From assembly GCF_052119585.1 (NCBI RefSeq), contig NZ_JBGQOJ010000007.1:1-64000 (forward strand): a stretch of 64,000 nt of DNA. The letters run 5' to 3'. Shown one piece after another: positions 31,523 through 40,507 of the stretch; position 1 is the stretch's first letter; every line of letters begins with the position of its first letter. The DNA is from JBGQOJ01 sp052119585. GTDB taxonomy: Bacteria; Pseudomonadota; Alphaproteobacteria; Rhodobacterales; Rhodobacteraceae. The translations under genes were made by a program, and so were the position numbers. The notes beneath the pieces were generated by a model. The model did no database searches. It was not told the DNA's origin and saw only the letters and a list, made by a program, of their open reading frames with translations.

Positions 31523-34315
31523 TCAGGTCTTGTCCCGCAGGCCCATCAGGGCAGCGGCAAAAGGATTGTCCATATCAATGGGCTTTTCCTTTTTCGGGGG
31601 CCGGGCAGAGAAGCTTTGCTGCTGCGGTTCGCGCGGTGGGCGCTTGCCGCCATCCTTGCCGCCCTGACGCGGTTTGCCACCCTCTTTGCCCTGCGATTTG
31701 CCGCCGTCCTTGCGGTCGCCGCGGGGCTTGCCCCGGGCAGCGTCTGCATTGCGCGGCGCGCCTTCGGGCTTGCGGCGGACGGGGGCCCATTTGAAGGTGT
31801 AGTAGACCTCCATCTCAGGGGCTTCTGCCTCTGTTTCCGTGCTGTCTTCTGCGTCGGCCGCAGCGGGGTCAGTTCCCGCCTCGGGTTCGGCGACGTCAGC
31901 TTGGGGCGCATCGGGCGCTGGGGATGCGGCCTCTGGTCTGGTCTTGGCGCGCTCTGCCTTTTCGGCGGAATATCCAAGGCCCTGCATGAGGTCGGCAAAC
32001 TGGTCCAGCGTCATGCCGGTGATCGACAGCATATCGGGGTTCGCCTCGAATCCGACGCGGCTGTCCTTGGCGCGCAGCAGGTCTGCCAGACGCTCCAGCA
32101 TGTCGATGCGGATCGCGCGTGCGCCGGCCTTGCGGTAACCGGACAGCGTGTAGACGCCTTCGTCCACCTCGGCGATCGACGGGATCGTCACCAGACCGGG
32201 GGGCGGGCTTTCGGGGAATTCGGACAGGCCCTGCCCCAGCGACCACAGCACCAGACGCAGGCGCGTCGGGGCGGGCTTCAGCAACAAGGGCATGAAAATC
32301 GTGAACTGGCCGAAGCGGATGCCATGCTTGCGCAGCATGCCGCGCGCCTCTTGATCCAGGTCCTTCACTTCGGTCGCAACGGCGTCACGCGACAGGATGC
32401 CCATCGCCTCGACCAGGCGGAAGGCAAAACCGCGCGCAAGGCCGGTCAGCGTTTCGTCACGGGACATCGCCATCAGGGGTTCGAACTGCGTCGCCACCTT
32501 GCGGTCGATAAAATGCTGCAAACGGCGCTGCACCTTCTGTGCCACGTCAAAGCCCGCCTCGTCATCGACAAAGGCCTCGGCGACGGGGCGCATGGCATCG
32601 GCACCTTTGACCAGCTTGCCGACAGCCATCTTGCCCCACATCAGACCACCCTGTTCGGTGTAGTCGATCTCTGTGTCCGGCGCGTTGTAGAAACGGTCGG
32701 CCCGCAGGTGGAATTCCGGCTTCAGGGCAGCAATACTTGCGGCGCGAAGGGTCTTGGCCTCGTCAGGGGATCCGCTGGCATCCTGCCGGAAACGGAACCC
32801 GTCCAGACGGCCGACAAATTGTCCCTCGACCATCACTTCGCCTTTATCGTTTACTTCGGCCACAAGGCCCTCCTTCTGCTTCAACCGGCGAAGCAATACG
32901 CTTGTCCGCCGGTCAACAAATCTTTGCGTTAAAGCCTCGTGCAAGGCATCTGACAGGCGATCTTCTACAGCGCGGGTCTCTCCTCGCCAATGTCTTTCGT
33001 CATCCACCCACCCGGTTCTTTGCGCGACATAGGTCCATGTGCGGATATAGGCCAGCCGTTTCGACAAAGTATCAATGTCGCCATCGATCCGGTCAATACG
33101 CTTTACCTGCCCCCCGAGCCAGTCGTCGGGCACGCGGTTCACGTCACACAGGAACCCGTGGATGGTCTGCAAAAGCGTGGCATGTTCCACAGCCGAGATG
33201 CTGCGGAAGTCGGGAATGCGGCAGACATCCCAAAGGCGCCGAACCCCTGCGCCCGCCTGGGCCCGCACCCGCACTTCGGGCATGGCGGTCAGGGCCTTCA
33301 GCGCGGCCAGATCGTCGGATTCGCGCACCCGCGTCAGCCAGGGGTTTTCGGTCTGCCGTTCCAGACTGCCCAACAAGCGGTCCACGCTGCCGAATTCCAG
33401 ATTGGCATTGCGCCATTGTAATTTCTTGACCGGTGCAAAGCGGTGATCGCAAATCGCCTTTGCCACTTCATCATCCAGCGCCCGCGCCTCGCCCGTGACG
33501 CCAAAGGTGCCGTTGTTCATATGCCGGCCCGCGCGGCCCGCGATCTGGGCCAGTTCATTGGCCTGCAAGGGCCGCATCCGGCGGCCGTCGAACTTGGTCG
33601 TGGCGGAAAACGCGACATGGTTGATGTCAAGGTTCAGGCCCATGCCGATGGCATCGGTCGCCACCAGAAAATCCACATCGCCGTTTTGGTACATCTCGAC
33701 CTGCGCATTGCGGGTGCGCGGCGACAAGGCCCCCATGACAACCGCCGCACCGCCCTTCTGGCGTCGGATCAATTCGGCGATCGCATAGACATTCTCAACC
33801 GAAAACCCGACAATTGCGGTGCGTCCGGGCATCCGGCTTATCTTTTTCTCACCTGTATAGGTCAGTTCCGAAAATCGCTCTCGCCGGACGAACTGGACGC
33901 CCCCCACCAGATCGGCGATGGCGCTTTTCATCGTCTCGGCACCCAGAAACATCGTTTCCAACAGGCCGCGCGCATTCAAAAGGCGGTCGGTAAAGATATG
34001 CCCGCGATCGGGATCGGCGCAGAGCTGGATCTCGTCCACCGCCACAAAATCCGCGCCAATTTCCAGCGGCATCGCCTCGACCGTGCAGACCCAGTATTTG
34101 GTCCGCTCGGGCACGATACGTTCCTCGCCGGTTACCAGCGCGACAACCGACGGGCCGCGCGCGGCGACGATCCTGTCGTAGACCTCGCGCGCCAAAAGAC
34201 GCAGCGGCAGTCCGATCACACCTGTGCGGTGGCCCAGCATCCGCTCGATGGCATAATGGGTTTTGCCGGTGTTCGTAGGGCCGAGGACCGCTGTGATCCT
34301 TGCCTGCTCTCGCAT
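31523..34315 (-). CDS. SUV3-like ATP-dependent RNA helicase
   Basis: The 930-residue protein has the superfamily 2 motifs GPTNTGKT (12-19), DEIQ (94-97), SVENVYAIAELI and ELAQIAGRAGR (about 255-265), and resembles SUV3, the mitochondrial RNA helicase of the degradosome, rather than DEAD-box enzymes. The middle carries long helical domains. The last 150 residues are low-complexity: an acidic Glu/Ala-rich part, then Lys/Gly/Arg-rich stretches (GGKSQGKEGGKPRQGG) that probably bind RNA. It is first in an operon with the S4 protein. Confidence 0.88.
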   Translation of the reverse strand: MREQARITAVLGPTNTGKTHYAIERMLGHRTGVIGLPLRLLAREVYDRIVAARGPSVVALVTGEERIVPERTKYWVCTVEAMPLEIGADFVAVDEIQLCADPDRGHIFTDRLLNARGLLETMFLGAETMKSAIADLVGGVQFVRRERFSELTYTGEKKISRMPGRTAIVGFSVENVYAIAELIRRQKGGAAVVMGALSPRTRNAQVEMYQNGDVDFLVATDAIGMGLNLDINHVAFSATTKFDGRRMRPLQANELAQIAGRAGRHMNNGTFGVTGEARALDDEVAKAICDHRFAPVKKLQWRNANLEFGSVDRLLGSLERQTENPWLTRVRESDDLAALKALTAMPEVRVRAQAGAGVRRLWDVCRIPDFRSISAVEHATLLQTIHGFLCDVNRVPDDWLGGQVKRIDRIDGDIDTLSKRLAYIRTWTYVAQRTGWVDDERHWRGETRAVEDRLSDALHEALTQRFVDRRTSVLLRRLKQKEGLVAEVNDKGEVMVEGQFVGRLDGFRFRQDASGSPDEAKTLRAASIAALKPEFHLRADRFYNAPDTEIDYTEQGGLMWGKMAVGKLVKGADAMRPVAEAFVDDEAGFDVAQKVQRRLQHFIDRKVATQFEPLMAMSRDETLTGLARGFAFRLVEAMGILSRDAVATEVKDLDQEARGMLRKHGIRFGQFTIFMPLLLKPAPTRLRLVLWSLGQGLSEFPESPPPGLVTIPSIAEVDEGVYTLSGYRKAGARAIRIDMLERLADLLRAKDSRVGFEANPDMLSITGMTLDQFADLMQGLGYSAEKAERAKTRPEAASPAPDAPQADVAEPEAGTDPAAADAEDSTETEAEAPEMEVYYTFKWAPVRRKPEGAPRNADAARGKPRGDRKDGGKSQGKEGGKPRQGGKDGGKRPPREPQQQSFSARPPKKEKPIDMDNPFAAALMGLRDKT

Positions 34316-34331
34316 TGCTTTTGCCCTATTC

Positions 34332-34892
34332 CTACAGGTCGGTTCCTTGGGTCGCGACCGTCAACCGTTCGATGGCTGTTTTTACGTCTTCAAGGTGCGG
34401 ATGTATAGCCAGCACCTCGCGGTAGGCGAGCAGCGCATCCTCGGGCGATCCGGTCTCCTCCAGAATTGCGGCCAGCCCCGTCAACGCGCCAAAATGGCGG
34501 GGGTTCAAGGTCAGCGCCGTGCCGATGTCCTGAAGGGCGGGACCGTATTTCCCCGCGTCGAAATAGGCCTTGGCCCGGCCGTTATACCCTTCGGCGAATT
34601 CCGGCGCATGGTCGATCAGCGCGGTGAAATGCTCGATCGCCGTATCGGTGTCACCCGAGTCCAGCGCTGATTCTCCGCGCTTCAGCAACAGATCCATCGC
34701 GTCAGAGCCCGACTTTGACCATTCCGTCAGGATCTGGCCTTCTATCATCTGCCAGTTTTCCGCCTGTGCATCCTGCAGTTCCGCAAACAAATCATCCAAG
34801 TCCGTTGGCGAAGCCGCCAAAGGCATGGAAAACATGACTGTTGTCACGAATGCCGCAACGATATGTTTGAGATGCGCTGTAAAAGGTACCAT
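34332..34892 (-). CDS. TPR-repeat exported protein
   Basis: The 186-residue protein has an N-terminal signal-like segment (HIVAAFVTTVMFSMPLAAS) and about three tetratricopeptide repeats between residues 68 and 175 (AIEHFTALIDHAPEFAEGYNGRAKAY, shortened here; LNPRHFGALTGLAAI). TPRs mediate protein contacts. Its partner is unknown. It ends 16 bases before the helicase start on the same strand. Confidence 0.8.
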   Translation of the reverse strand: MVPFTAHLKHIVAAFVTTVMFSMPLAASPTDLDDLFAELQDAQAENWQMIEGQILTEWSKSGSDAMDLLLKRGESALDSGDTDTAIEHFTALIDHAPEFAEGYNGRAKAYFDAGKYGPALQDIGTALTLNPRHFGALTGLAAILEETGSPEDALLAYREVLAIHPHLEDVKTAIERLTVATQGTDL

Positions 34893-34962
34893 AACAATAA
34901 CGAGTTTAGCGCAACCTGCGGGAAAAGCGATATACCGCAGGTCACAAATTGAGGATTACCTG

Positions 34963-35250
34963 ATGAGCACTGTTATCGAGGCCGCCGTGGCCGCCCTGAA
35001 CGCCAAAATGGACGGTGGCTTTGACGGGCTGGCGAAGTTCGTGATCGAGGACGAAGGCAGCATTCTGATCGACGATACCGGCGCCCGCGCCAGCGATGCA
35101 GAGGCCGATGTGACCTTGACCGCCACCGCAGAAACCTTTCAGGCGATTCTCGAGGGCGAGATGAACCCGACGTCGGCCTTCATGACCGGCAAGCTGTCCG
35201 TTGACGGCGATATGGGGCTGGCGATGAAACTGGGCTCGGTTCTGGGATAA
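34963..35250 (+). CDS. SCP2 sterol-binding domain protein
   Basis: The 95-residue protein is a single SCP2 domain: NAKMDGGFDGLAKFVIEDEG, then ADVTLTATAETFQAI, NPTSAFMTGKLSVDGDMG. SCP2 domains bind lipids or acyl-CoA in a hydrophobic tunnel. The ATG at 34963 follows GAGGA. It is followed after three bases by the lysophospholipase-like gene, suggesting a joint role with lipids. Confidence 0.88.
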   Translation: MSTVIEAAVAALNAKMDGGFDGLAKFVIEDEGSILIDDTGARASDAEADVTLTATAETFQAILEGEMNPTSAFMTGKLSVDGDMGLAMKLGSVLG

Positions 35251-35253
35251 ACC

Positions 35254-36186
35254 ATGCAAGCCGCCCCGTTCTATCAGGACGTATCCAATGGCCCCGCAGA
35301 TGTCCGCGCCCATTGGCTGACAACCTCTGACGGGGTGAACATCCGTGTCGGCGTCTGGCCGACAGGTGCCCGGGGAACCGTCCTTCTGTTTCCGGGGCGC
35401 ACGGAATACATTGAAAAATACGGCCTTGCCGCCAAGGACCTACAGAATCGCGGCTACGCCACCATGGCGGTCGACTGGCGCGGTCAGGGCCTGTCGGCGC
35501 GGCTGTTGGAAAACCGCGCCATCGGCCATGTCGGCCGGTTCCGCGACTACCAGTTCGACGTCAAGGCGATGGTTCGCGCCGCATCGGATCTGGGCCTGCC
35601 GCGCCCGCTCTACCTGATGTCACACTCCATGGGCGGGGCAATTGCCCTGCGCGCGTTGATCGAAGGCCTCGGCGTCCGCGCCGCCGTGTTCAGCGCCCCC
35701 ATGTGGGGCATCCTGATGTCTCCGCTGCTGCGCCCCTTCGCCGTCGCCTTGTCCGGCCTCAGCGGCCCCCTTGGGTTTGGCGGAAAACTCAGCCCCGGAA
35801 CAACGCTGGAAACCTATGTCAAATCAGCCCCGTTTCTGGACAATACCCTGACCACCGATGCCGAAATGTTCGCGCTGATGCACCGTCAGGTCTCCACCCA
35901 TCCCGATCTTGCGCTTGGCGGCCCCAGCCTGCATTGGCTGCACGAGGCCCTTTCGGAAACCCGTTCCCTGTCGCGCAGACAATCCCCCGAAACACCCACC
36001 CTCACCATGATCGGCACCAACGAGCGGATCGTCGAAACCACGCCGATCACCAGACGGATGAAAGACTGGCCGGGCGGCATGCTCGTGATGGCGCAGCAGG
36101 CAGAGCACGAGGTGATGATGGAAGGTCCGGCAACACGCGCCCGGTTCTTCGACGCAGCGGTCAAGCTTTTCAACGCCCACCCCTAG
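35254..36186 (+). CDS. Alpha/beta hydrolase, lysophospholipase (PldB) type
   Basis: The 310-residue hydrolase has the oxyanion part LLFPGRTEYIEKYG, DWRGQGLS, the nucleophile elbow LMSHSMGGAIALR, and a C-terminal His in AEHEVMMEG. This is the monoacylglycerol lipase/lysophospholipase L2 subgroup. It forms an operon with the SCP2 gene upstream. Confidence 0.88.
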   Translation: MQAAPFYQDVSNGPADVRAHWLTTSDGVNIRVGVWPTGARGTVLLFPGRTEYIEKYGLAAKDLQNRGYATMAVDWRGQGLSARLLENRAIGHVGRFRDYQFDVKAMVRAASDLGLPRPLYLMSHSMGGAIALRALIEGLGVRAAVFSAPMWGILMSPLLRPFAVALSGLSGPLGFGGKLSPGTTLETYVKSAPFLDNTLTTDAEMFALMHRQVSTHPDLALGGPSLHWLHEALSETRSLSRRQSPETPTLTMIGTNERIVETTPITRRMKDWPGGMLVMAQQAEHEVMMEGPATRARFFDAAVKLFNAHP

Positions 36187-36207
36187 CCTGAAAAACCAAA
36201 CCTGCCC

Positions 36208-36242
36208 CTCTTCTCGGTCCAAATACTCTCGCGCGAAGCGCG
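36208..36242. repeat. Dispersed intergenic element, half copy (lysophospholipase/Anbu junction)
   Basis: CTCTTCTCGGTCCAAATACTC (36208-36228) matches the TTCTTCTCGGTCCAAATACTC half and is followed by the small palindrome CGCGCGAAGCGCG. It lies between convergent genes. Confidence 0.65.
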
Positions 36243-36271
36243 TCGCCCGCGCGCCCGAACCGCGAAACCCG

Positions 36272-36997
36272 CTATATCTCGATTTCTGTAAAGGACCGGC
36301 GCAGGGCTTCGGACCAGGCGTCGCTCATTGCGGCAAACACCGGATCGCCCTGTTCGATGCGCCGCTTTTCATCCACGCGGCACGCGCCCTGCCTGACCAC
36401 CAGAAGGTCCAGCGGCATGCCAACCGACAGGTTCGACCGCAGGGTCGAATCCATTGACAGCAGCATCGCTTTTTTCGCATCCGACAGCGATGTTTCAGGA
36501 TCGACCACGCGGTCCAGAATCGGCTTTCCGTATTTATGTTCGCCGATCTGCAAATAGGGCGTGTCTTCGGTCGCCTCGATAAAATTCCCTTCGGGATAGA
36601 TCAGGAACATGCGCATATCGCCGCCCTTGCGCTGCCCGGCGACAATCATGCTGGCGCTTGCGGCCTGCTTCATCCGTTCCATCTTTGACGCGATCTCGGT
36701 CGAGACACTGGACAGCGCCGCACCGATGATCTCGGCCACTTTCAGCATGGTCGTGGCATGCATGATGGACTGTTCCGGCGCCTCGTCCCCATTGTCGATC
36801 GCGTCGCGCAAACGCGCGATGGCGGTTTGCGTCACCGACAGGCTGCCTGCGGTCATGATCGCGATCACACGGTCGCCCGGCTCCTCGAAGACAAACATCT
36901 TCTTGTAGGTCGATATATTGTCCAGCCCCGCATTGGTGCGGGTGTCGCTCAGCATCACCAAGCCTTCGTTCAACAGAAGGCCAACGCAATAGGTCAT
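36272..36997 (-). CDS. Anbu proteasome-type peptidase
   Basis: The 241-residue protein is Anbu, the ancestral beta-subunit of the Ntn-hydrolase peptidases. After removal of Met1 the N-terminal nucleophile would be Thr2 (MTYCVGLLL). The Asp in MLSDTRTNAG and the Lys in STYKKMF complete the active site. Anbu proteins form ring or helical oligomers. It is the last gene of the ATP-grasp, alpha-E, transglutaminase, Anbu cluster, a linkage known from many bacteria and proposed to make or trim a peptide-like product. Confidence 0.92.
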   Translation of the reverse strand: MTYCVGLLLNEGLVMLSDTRTNAGLDNISTYKKMFVFEEPGDRVIAIMTAGSLSVTQTAIARLRDAIDNGDEAPEQSIMHATTMLKVAEIIGAALSSVSTEIASKMERMKQAASASMIVAGQRKGGDMRMFLIYPEGNFIEATEDTPYLQIGEHKYGKPILDRVVDPETSLSDAKKAMLLSMDSTLRSNLSVGMPLDLLVVRQGACRVDEKRRIEQGDPVFAAMSDAWSEALRRSFTEIEI

Positions 36998-37033
36998 AAT
37001 TCAGGATTCCGATTCACAGGGTTGCGCGGAACC

Positions 37034-37846
37034 CTATTGCTGGACGGACTGAACTGCAACGCTCACATCCATCAACTCTGCGGCAAGCCCTTCGCCGATA
37101 CCGCGAATGGGGGCCGCATCGACCGCGTCGTATCCCGACCCTAGCCGGATATAGCGCTCGTCCGGGCAGCATCGGTTCGCCGCATCAAAGCCGACCCAGC
37201 CCAGCCCGTCGATCCAGATTTCCGCCCAGGCATGGCTTGCCTCGTGCGCCTGCCCTTCCGCATCCGAAAACAGATAGCCCGAGACATAGCGCGCCGGCAT
37301 CTCGACCACCAAAGCAGCCGCAATCAGCGCATGCGCGTGGTCCTGACATACGCCCTCGCCAAGGCTCAGCGCCTCGGCGGCGGTTGTATGCTCTGCCGTG
37401 ACGCCGGGGCGGTAGACAATCGCATCCGAAATCGCGCGGGACAAAAGATGCGCCTGCCCCAGACCGGATTTCCCCTTGGCTGCGACCTCTCGCGCCAGTT
37501 CGGTCAACGCCACATCGGCTTCGGTGGCCGAGGAGGACCGCAGGTAGGCCATCGGCGGCACGCTTTCCTTATGTCCTTTCAGAACCCCCGTGGTGTCACG
37601 GGTGTCGATCGTGCCTGTCACCTCGATCAGCAGTTCCGACACCGGCCCGCGCTTTGTCATCGTGGTGACCGTATCCCCCGCACCATCGACAAAGGGCGTC
37701 CCCATAAAGGCATTCTCGACGAACACATTCCACGACACAATCGTCTGTCCCGCCGAATTCGCGGGCGTCAGCCTGTGGCTTTGCACAACGCTGCGCAGCG
37801 GGCGGTCATAGCGGTAGGTCGTCTTGTGCGATAGCTGAAGTCTCAT
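37034..37846 (-). CDS. Transglutaminase-like cysteine peptidase family protein
   Basis: The 270-residue protein has the bacterial transglutaminase N-terminal domain (LSHKTTYRYDRPLRS, HRLTPAN) and the catalytic core with Cys in LGEGVCQDHAHAL, His in ASHAWAEIWIDGLGW and Asp in VGFDAANR. Such proteins usually act as peptidases or amidases. The start overlaps the alpha-E stop (ATGA); a much longer frame upstream lies inside the alpha-E gene in another frame and is rejected. Confidence 0.92.
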   Translation of the reverse strand: MRLQLSHKTTYRYDRPLRSVVQSHRLTPANSAGQTIVSWNVFVENAFMGTPFVDGAGDTVTTMTKRGPVSELLIEVTGTIDTRDTTGVLKGHKESVPPMAYLRSSSATEADVALTELAREVAAKGKSGLGQAHLLSRAISDAIVYRPGVTAEHTTAAEALSLGEGVCQDHAHALIAAALVVEMPARYVSGYLFSDAEGQAHEASHAWAEIWIDGLGWVGFDAANRCCPDERYIRLGSGYDAVDAAPIRGIGEGLAAELMDVSVAVQSVQQ

Positions 37847-38796
37847 CGGCCCTCTCCCGTCAGATAGGCGTTCTGGACGACGCCCCCCAGCACAGCAACC
37901 TGACGGATAAACCGCGTCAGAAATTCGTGCAGGCCTTCCTCGAAGATATCCTCGATGCCCATTTCGGCAATTTCGCCCAACAGGCTGCGCACCGCAGTCT
38001 GCGCGGCCCCCGATGCCTGATATCCGCGTGCGATCCGTTCCAGATGGTCCGCCGCCCCGCGCACAGAGGTCAAAAGCGACCGCGGGCACTGCTCGTTCAA
38101 AATCAGGAAATGCGCGATTTTCCTGGGCGTCACATCGCCGCCATAGGCCCAGTGAAAGGCGCGGTGCGCCGACATCGACCGCAGCAGCGTGGTCCATTGA
38201 TAATTATCAAGCCCGCTGCCCACCAAGTCGATCTGCGGTAACAAAACATAATATTTCACGTCCAGAAGTCGGGCCGTGTTGTCGGCGCGTTCCAGATAAT
38301 AGCCGATGTTCATGAAATCATAGCCGTCATTGCGCAGCTGCGTCGCATCAATCGCGCCCCGCACCTGCGATGAATGGCGCGTGGTCCATTCCGTCAGCGA
38401 TGACAACTCCAGCTGGCTGCGCGGCTTGCGCTCCAGTTCCTTCAGCTCCTGATAGGCGGTGTTCAACCCGTCCCAGACCTGAGAGGTCAGCGCCGTGCGC
38501 ACGATACGCGCGTTCTCGCGGGCGGCCTCGATGCACGAAAACACCGAACTCGGGTTGTCGCGGTCAAAGAACAGATAGCTTTCGATGTTGCGCTGCACAG
38601 GCTCGCCGTATTTCTCGGCAAAGCCGCGTGCGGTGCCGCTGGCTTGCAGGATCGCGTCCCACTCGCTGCGGAACCCGGTGCCGGTGTTCGGCATCAGCGC
38701 ATTGCGCGCGCCCACTTCCAACAGGCGCGCCATTGTCTCGGCCCGCTCCATATAGCGCGCCATCCAGTACAGGTTTTCTGCGGTCCGGCTTAGCAT
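37843..38796 (-). CDS. Alpha-E domain protein (DUF403)
   Basis: The 317-residue, almost fully helical protein starts MLSRTAENLYWMARYMERAE, the hallmark of the alpha-E domain, and contains YFFDRDN-like and EARENARIVR segments. Alpha-E proteins occur with circularly permuted ATP-grasp proteins and are thought to act with them. The gene overlaps the transglutaminase gene by four bases and starts four bases after the ATP-grasp stop. Confidence 0.92.
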   Translation of the reverse strand: MLSRTAENLYWMARYMERAETMARLLEVGARNALMPNTGTGFRSEWDAILQASGTARGFAEKYGEPVQRNIESYLFFDRDNPSSVFSCIEAARENARIVRTALTSQVWDGLNTAYQELKELERKPRSQLELSSLTEWTTRHSSQVRGAIDATQLRNDGYDFMNIGYYLERADNTARLLDVKYYVLLPQIDLVGSGLDNYQWTTLLRSMSAHRAFHWAYGGDVTPRKIAHFLILNEQCPRSLLTSVRGAADHLERIARGYQASGAAQTAVRSLLGEIAEMGIEDIFEEGLHEFLTRFIRQVAVLGGVVQNAYLTGEGR

Positions 38797-38800
38797 GTCA

Positions 38801-40216
38801 TCACTCCGCCAATACCCATGTGTCCTTGACCCCGCCGCCCTGCGACGAGTTCACCACCAACGATCCGTCGGTCAGCGCCACGCGGGTCAACCCGCCCGGC
38901 ACCAGTTCGACCGTTTCGCCCACAAGGCAATAGGGCCGCAGATCGACATGGCGCGGCGCGATCCCCTGATCCACGAATGTCGGACAGGTCGACAGTGCCA
39001 GCGTCGGTTGCGCGATATAGTTCGACGGGTTCTGCCTGATCTTGTGCGCGAACAGCTCCAGATCCGATTTGGATGCGCTCGGACCCACCAACATGCCATA
39101 TCCACCCGATCCGTGAACCTCTTTCACCACAAGCTCTGCCAGATGCTCCAGAACATATTTGCAGTCATCCGCCTTGGCGCATTGCCAGGTCGGCACGTTC
39201 TTCAAAATGGGTTCTTCCCCCAGATAAAAGCGTATCATCTCGGGCACATAGGTATAGATCGCCTTGTCGTCCGCAACGCCCGCGCCGGGGGCAGAGGCAA
39301 TCGTCACCCCGCCAGAGCGGTAGACGTTCATCAGGCCGGGAATGCCCAGCATCGAATCCGCCCTGAAACACAGCGGGTCGATATAGGCATCATCCAGCCG
39401 GCGGTAAATCACATCGACCTTGCGGGGGCCGCGTGTGGTGCGCATGTAGACAAAATCGCCCTCGACGAACAGATCCTGCCCTTCGACCAGCTCGACCCCC
39501 ATCAGGTTCGCCAGGAACGAATGCTCGTAATAGGCAGAGTTGAAATGCCCCGGCGTCAGGATCACCACAACCGGCTCTCCGTTGCATTTGTTCGGCGCGA
39601 CAGACGCAAGCGTGCGACGCAGTTTGGACGGATAATCCTCGACCGGCGCGATGCGGTTGTTGCGGAACAACTCAGGGAACATCCGCATCATGATCTCGCG
39701 GTTTTCCAGCATATAGGACACGCCCGACGGTGTGCGGCAGTTGTCCTCCAGAACAAAAAAATCATCCGGCCCCGTGCGCACCAGATCAATACCGACGATA
39801 TGGCTGTAGACCCCGCGCGGCGGAACAAAACCGACAACGGCCTTCTCAAATGCCTCGTTTTGATAGACCAGCCGGCCGGGGATACGCCCGGCACGAATAA
39901 TCTCGCCCCGGCCATACACATCCACAAGAAACGCGTTCAGGGCACGGGCGCGCTGCTTGATGCCGCGCTCCAGCTTGCGCCATTCGTCATGGGCAAAGAC
40001 CCGCGGGAACATGTCAAAAGGGATAAGCCTGTCCGGATCGCCCCCCTCACCATAAACCGCAAAGGTAATCCCGATCCGCCGGAACAACGCCTCGGCCTCG
40101 GCTTGCTTCATCTGGCGCAGATCGGCGGGCATGTTGTCGGTCCAGCCGTCCAGCCCCTGATAAGGCGCGCGAACCGCGCCGTTCTGATACATCTCGTTGA
40201 AAAACTTTGAGGACAT
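38801..40216 (-). CDS. Circularly permuted type 2 ATP-grasp protein
   Basis: The 471-residue protein belongs to the CP-ATP-grasp family (DUF404/DUF407): FFNEMYQNGAVRAPY at the start, RLIPFDMFPRV, SHIVGIDLVRTG, VLEDNCRTPSGVSYM, VNAPGAGVADDK-like and VKEVHGSGGYGMLVGP. The fold suggests that it forms an amide or peptide bond with ATP. It is first in the four-gene Anbu operon. I chose MSSKFFNEM as start; the preceding 24 residues lack family similarity. Confidence 0.93.
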   Translation of the reverse strand: MSSKFFNEMYQNGAVRAPYQGLDGWTDNMPADLRQMKQAEAEALFRRIGITFAVYGEGGDPDRLIPFDMFPRVFAHDEWRKLERGIKQRARALNAFLVDVYGRGEIIRAGRIPGRLVYQNEAFEKAVVGFVPPRGVYSHIVGIDLVRTGPDDFFVLEDNCRTPSGVSYMLENREIMMRMFPELFRNNRIAPVEDYPSKLRRTLASVAPNKCNGEPVVVILTPGHFNSAYYEHSFLANLMGVELVEGQDLFVEGDFVYMRTTRGPRKVDVIYRRLDDAYIDPLCFRADSMLGIPGLMNVYRSGGVTIASAPGAGVADDKAIYTYVPEMIRFYLGEEPILKNVPTWQCAKADDCKYVLEHLAELVVKEVHGSGGYGMLVGPSASKSDLELFAHKIRQNPSNYIAQPTLALSTCPTFVDQGIAPRHVDLRPYCLVGETVELVPGGLTRVALTDGSLVVNSSQGGGVKDTWVLAE

Positions 40217-40411
40217 GGTCCGCCTTGTTGCTCGGTGATGCTCAAAGGATAGGCGCAGGTTCAGGCAAGTTGGAAGCAGATAATCCATAATTCCACGTCA
40301 ATCCCCGGCAACGTCACGCAACATACAATAATCGCCTAAATTTCGATCATTCGCCCAAATACCGTGCAGGCAATAAGGAAGGCCCACCTCTCCACCCACG
40401 ACTGATCTGTC

Positions 40412-40440
40412 GTTCTTTGTTCCACAAATATCCGCGCCGC
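40412..40440. repeat. Dispersed intergenic element, half copy (ATP-grasp/pepF divergent region)
   Basis: GTTCTTTGTTCCACAAATATC followed by CGCGCCGC matches the TTTGTTCC-AAATAC half of the dispersed element. Here, unusually, it lies between divergent genes. Confidence 0.5.
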
Positions 40441-40507
40441 AGGCATCCAGCCTTTCAACCCCGCACCGCCCTGCCTATATTGTGGAAAACCATGCAAGAG
40501 GGCCCTT

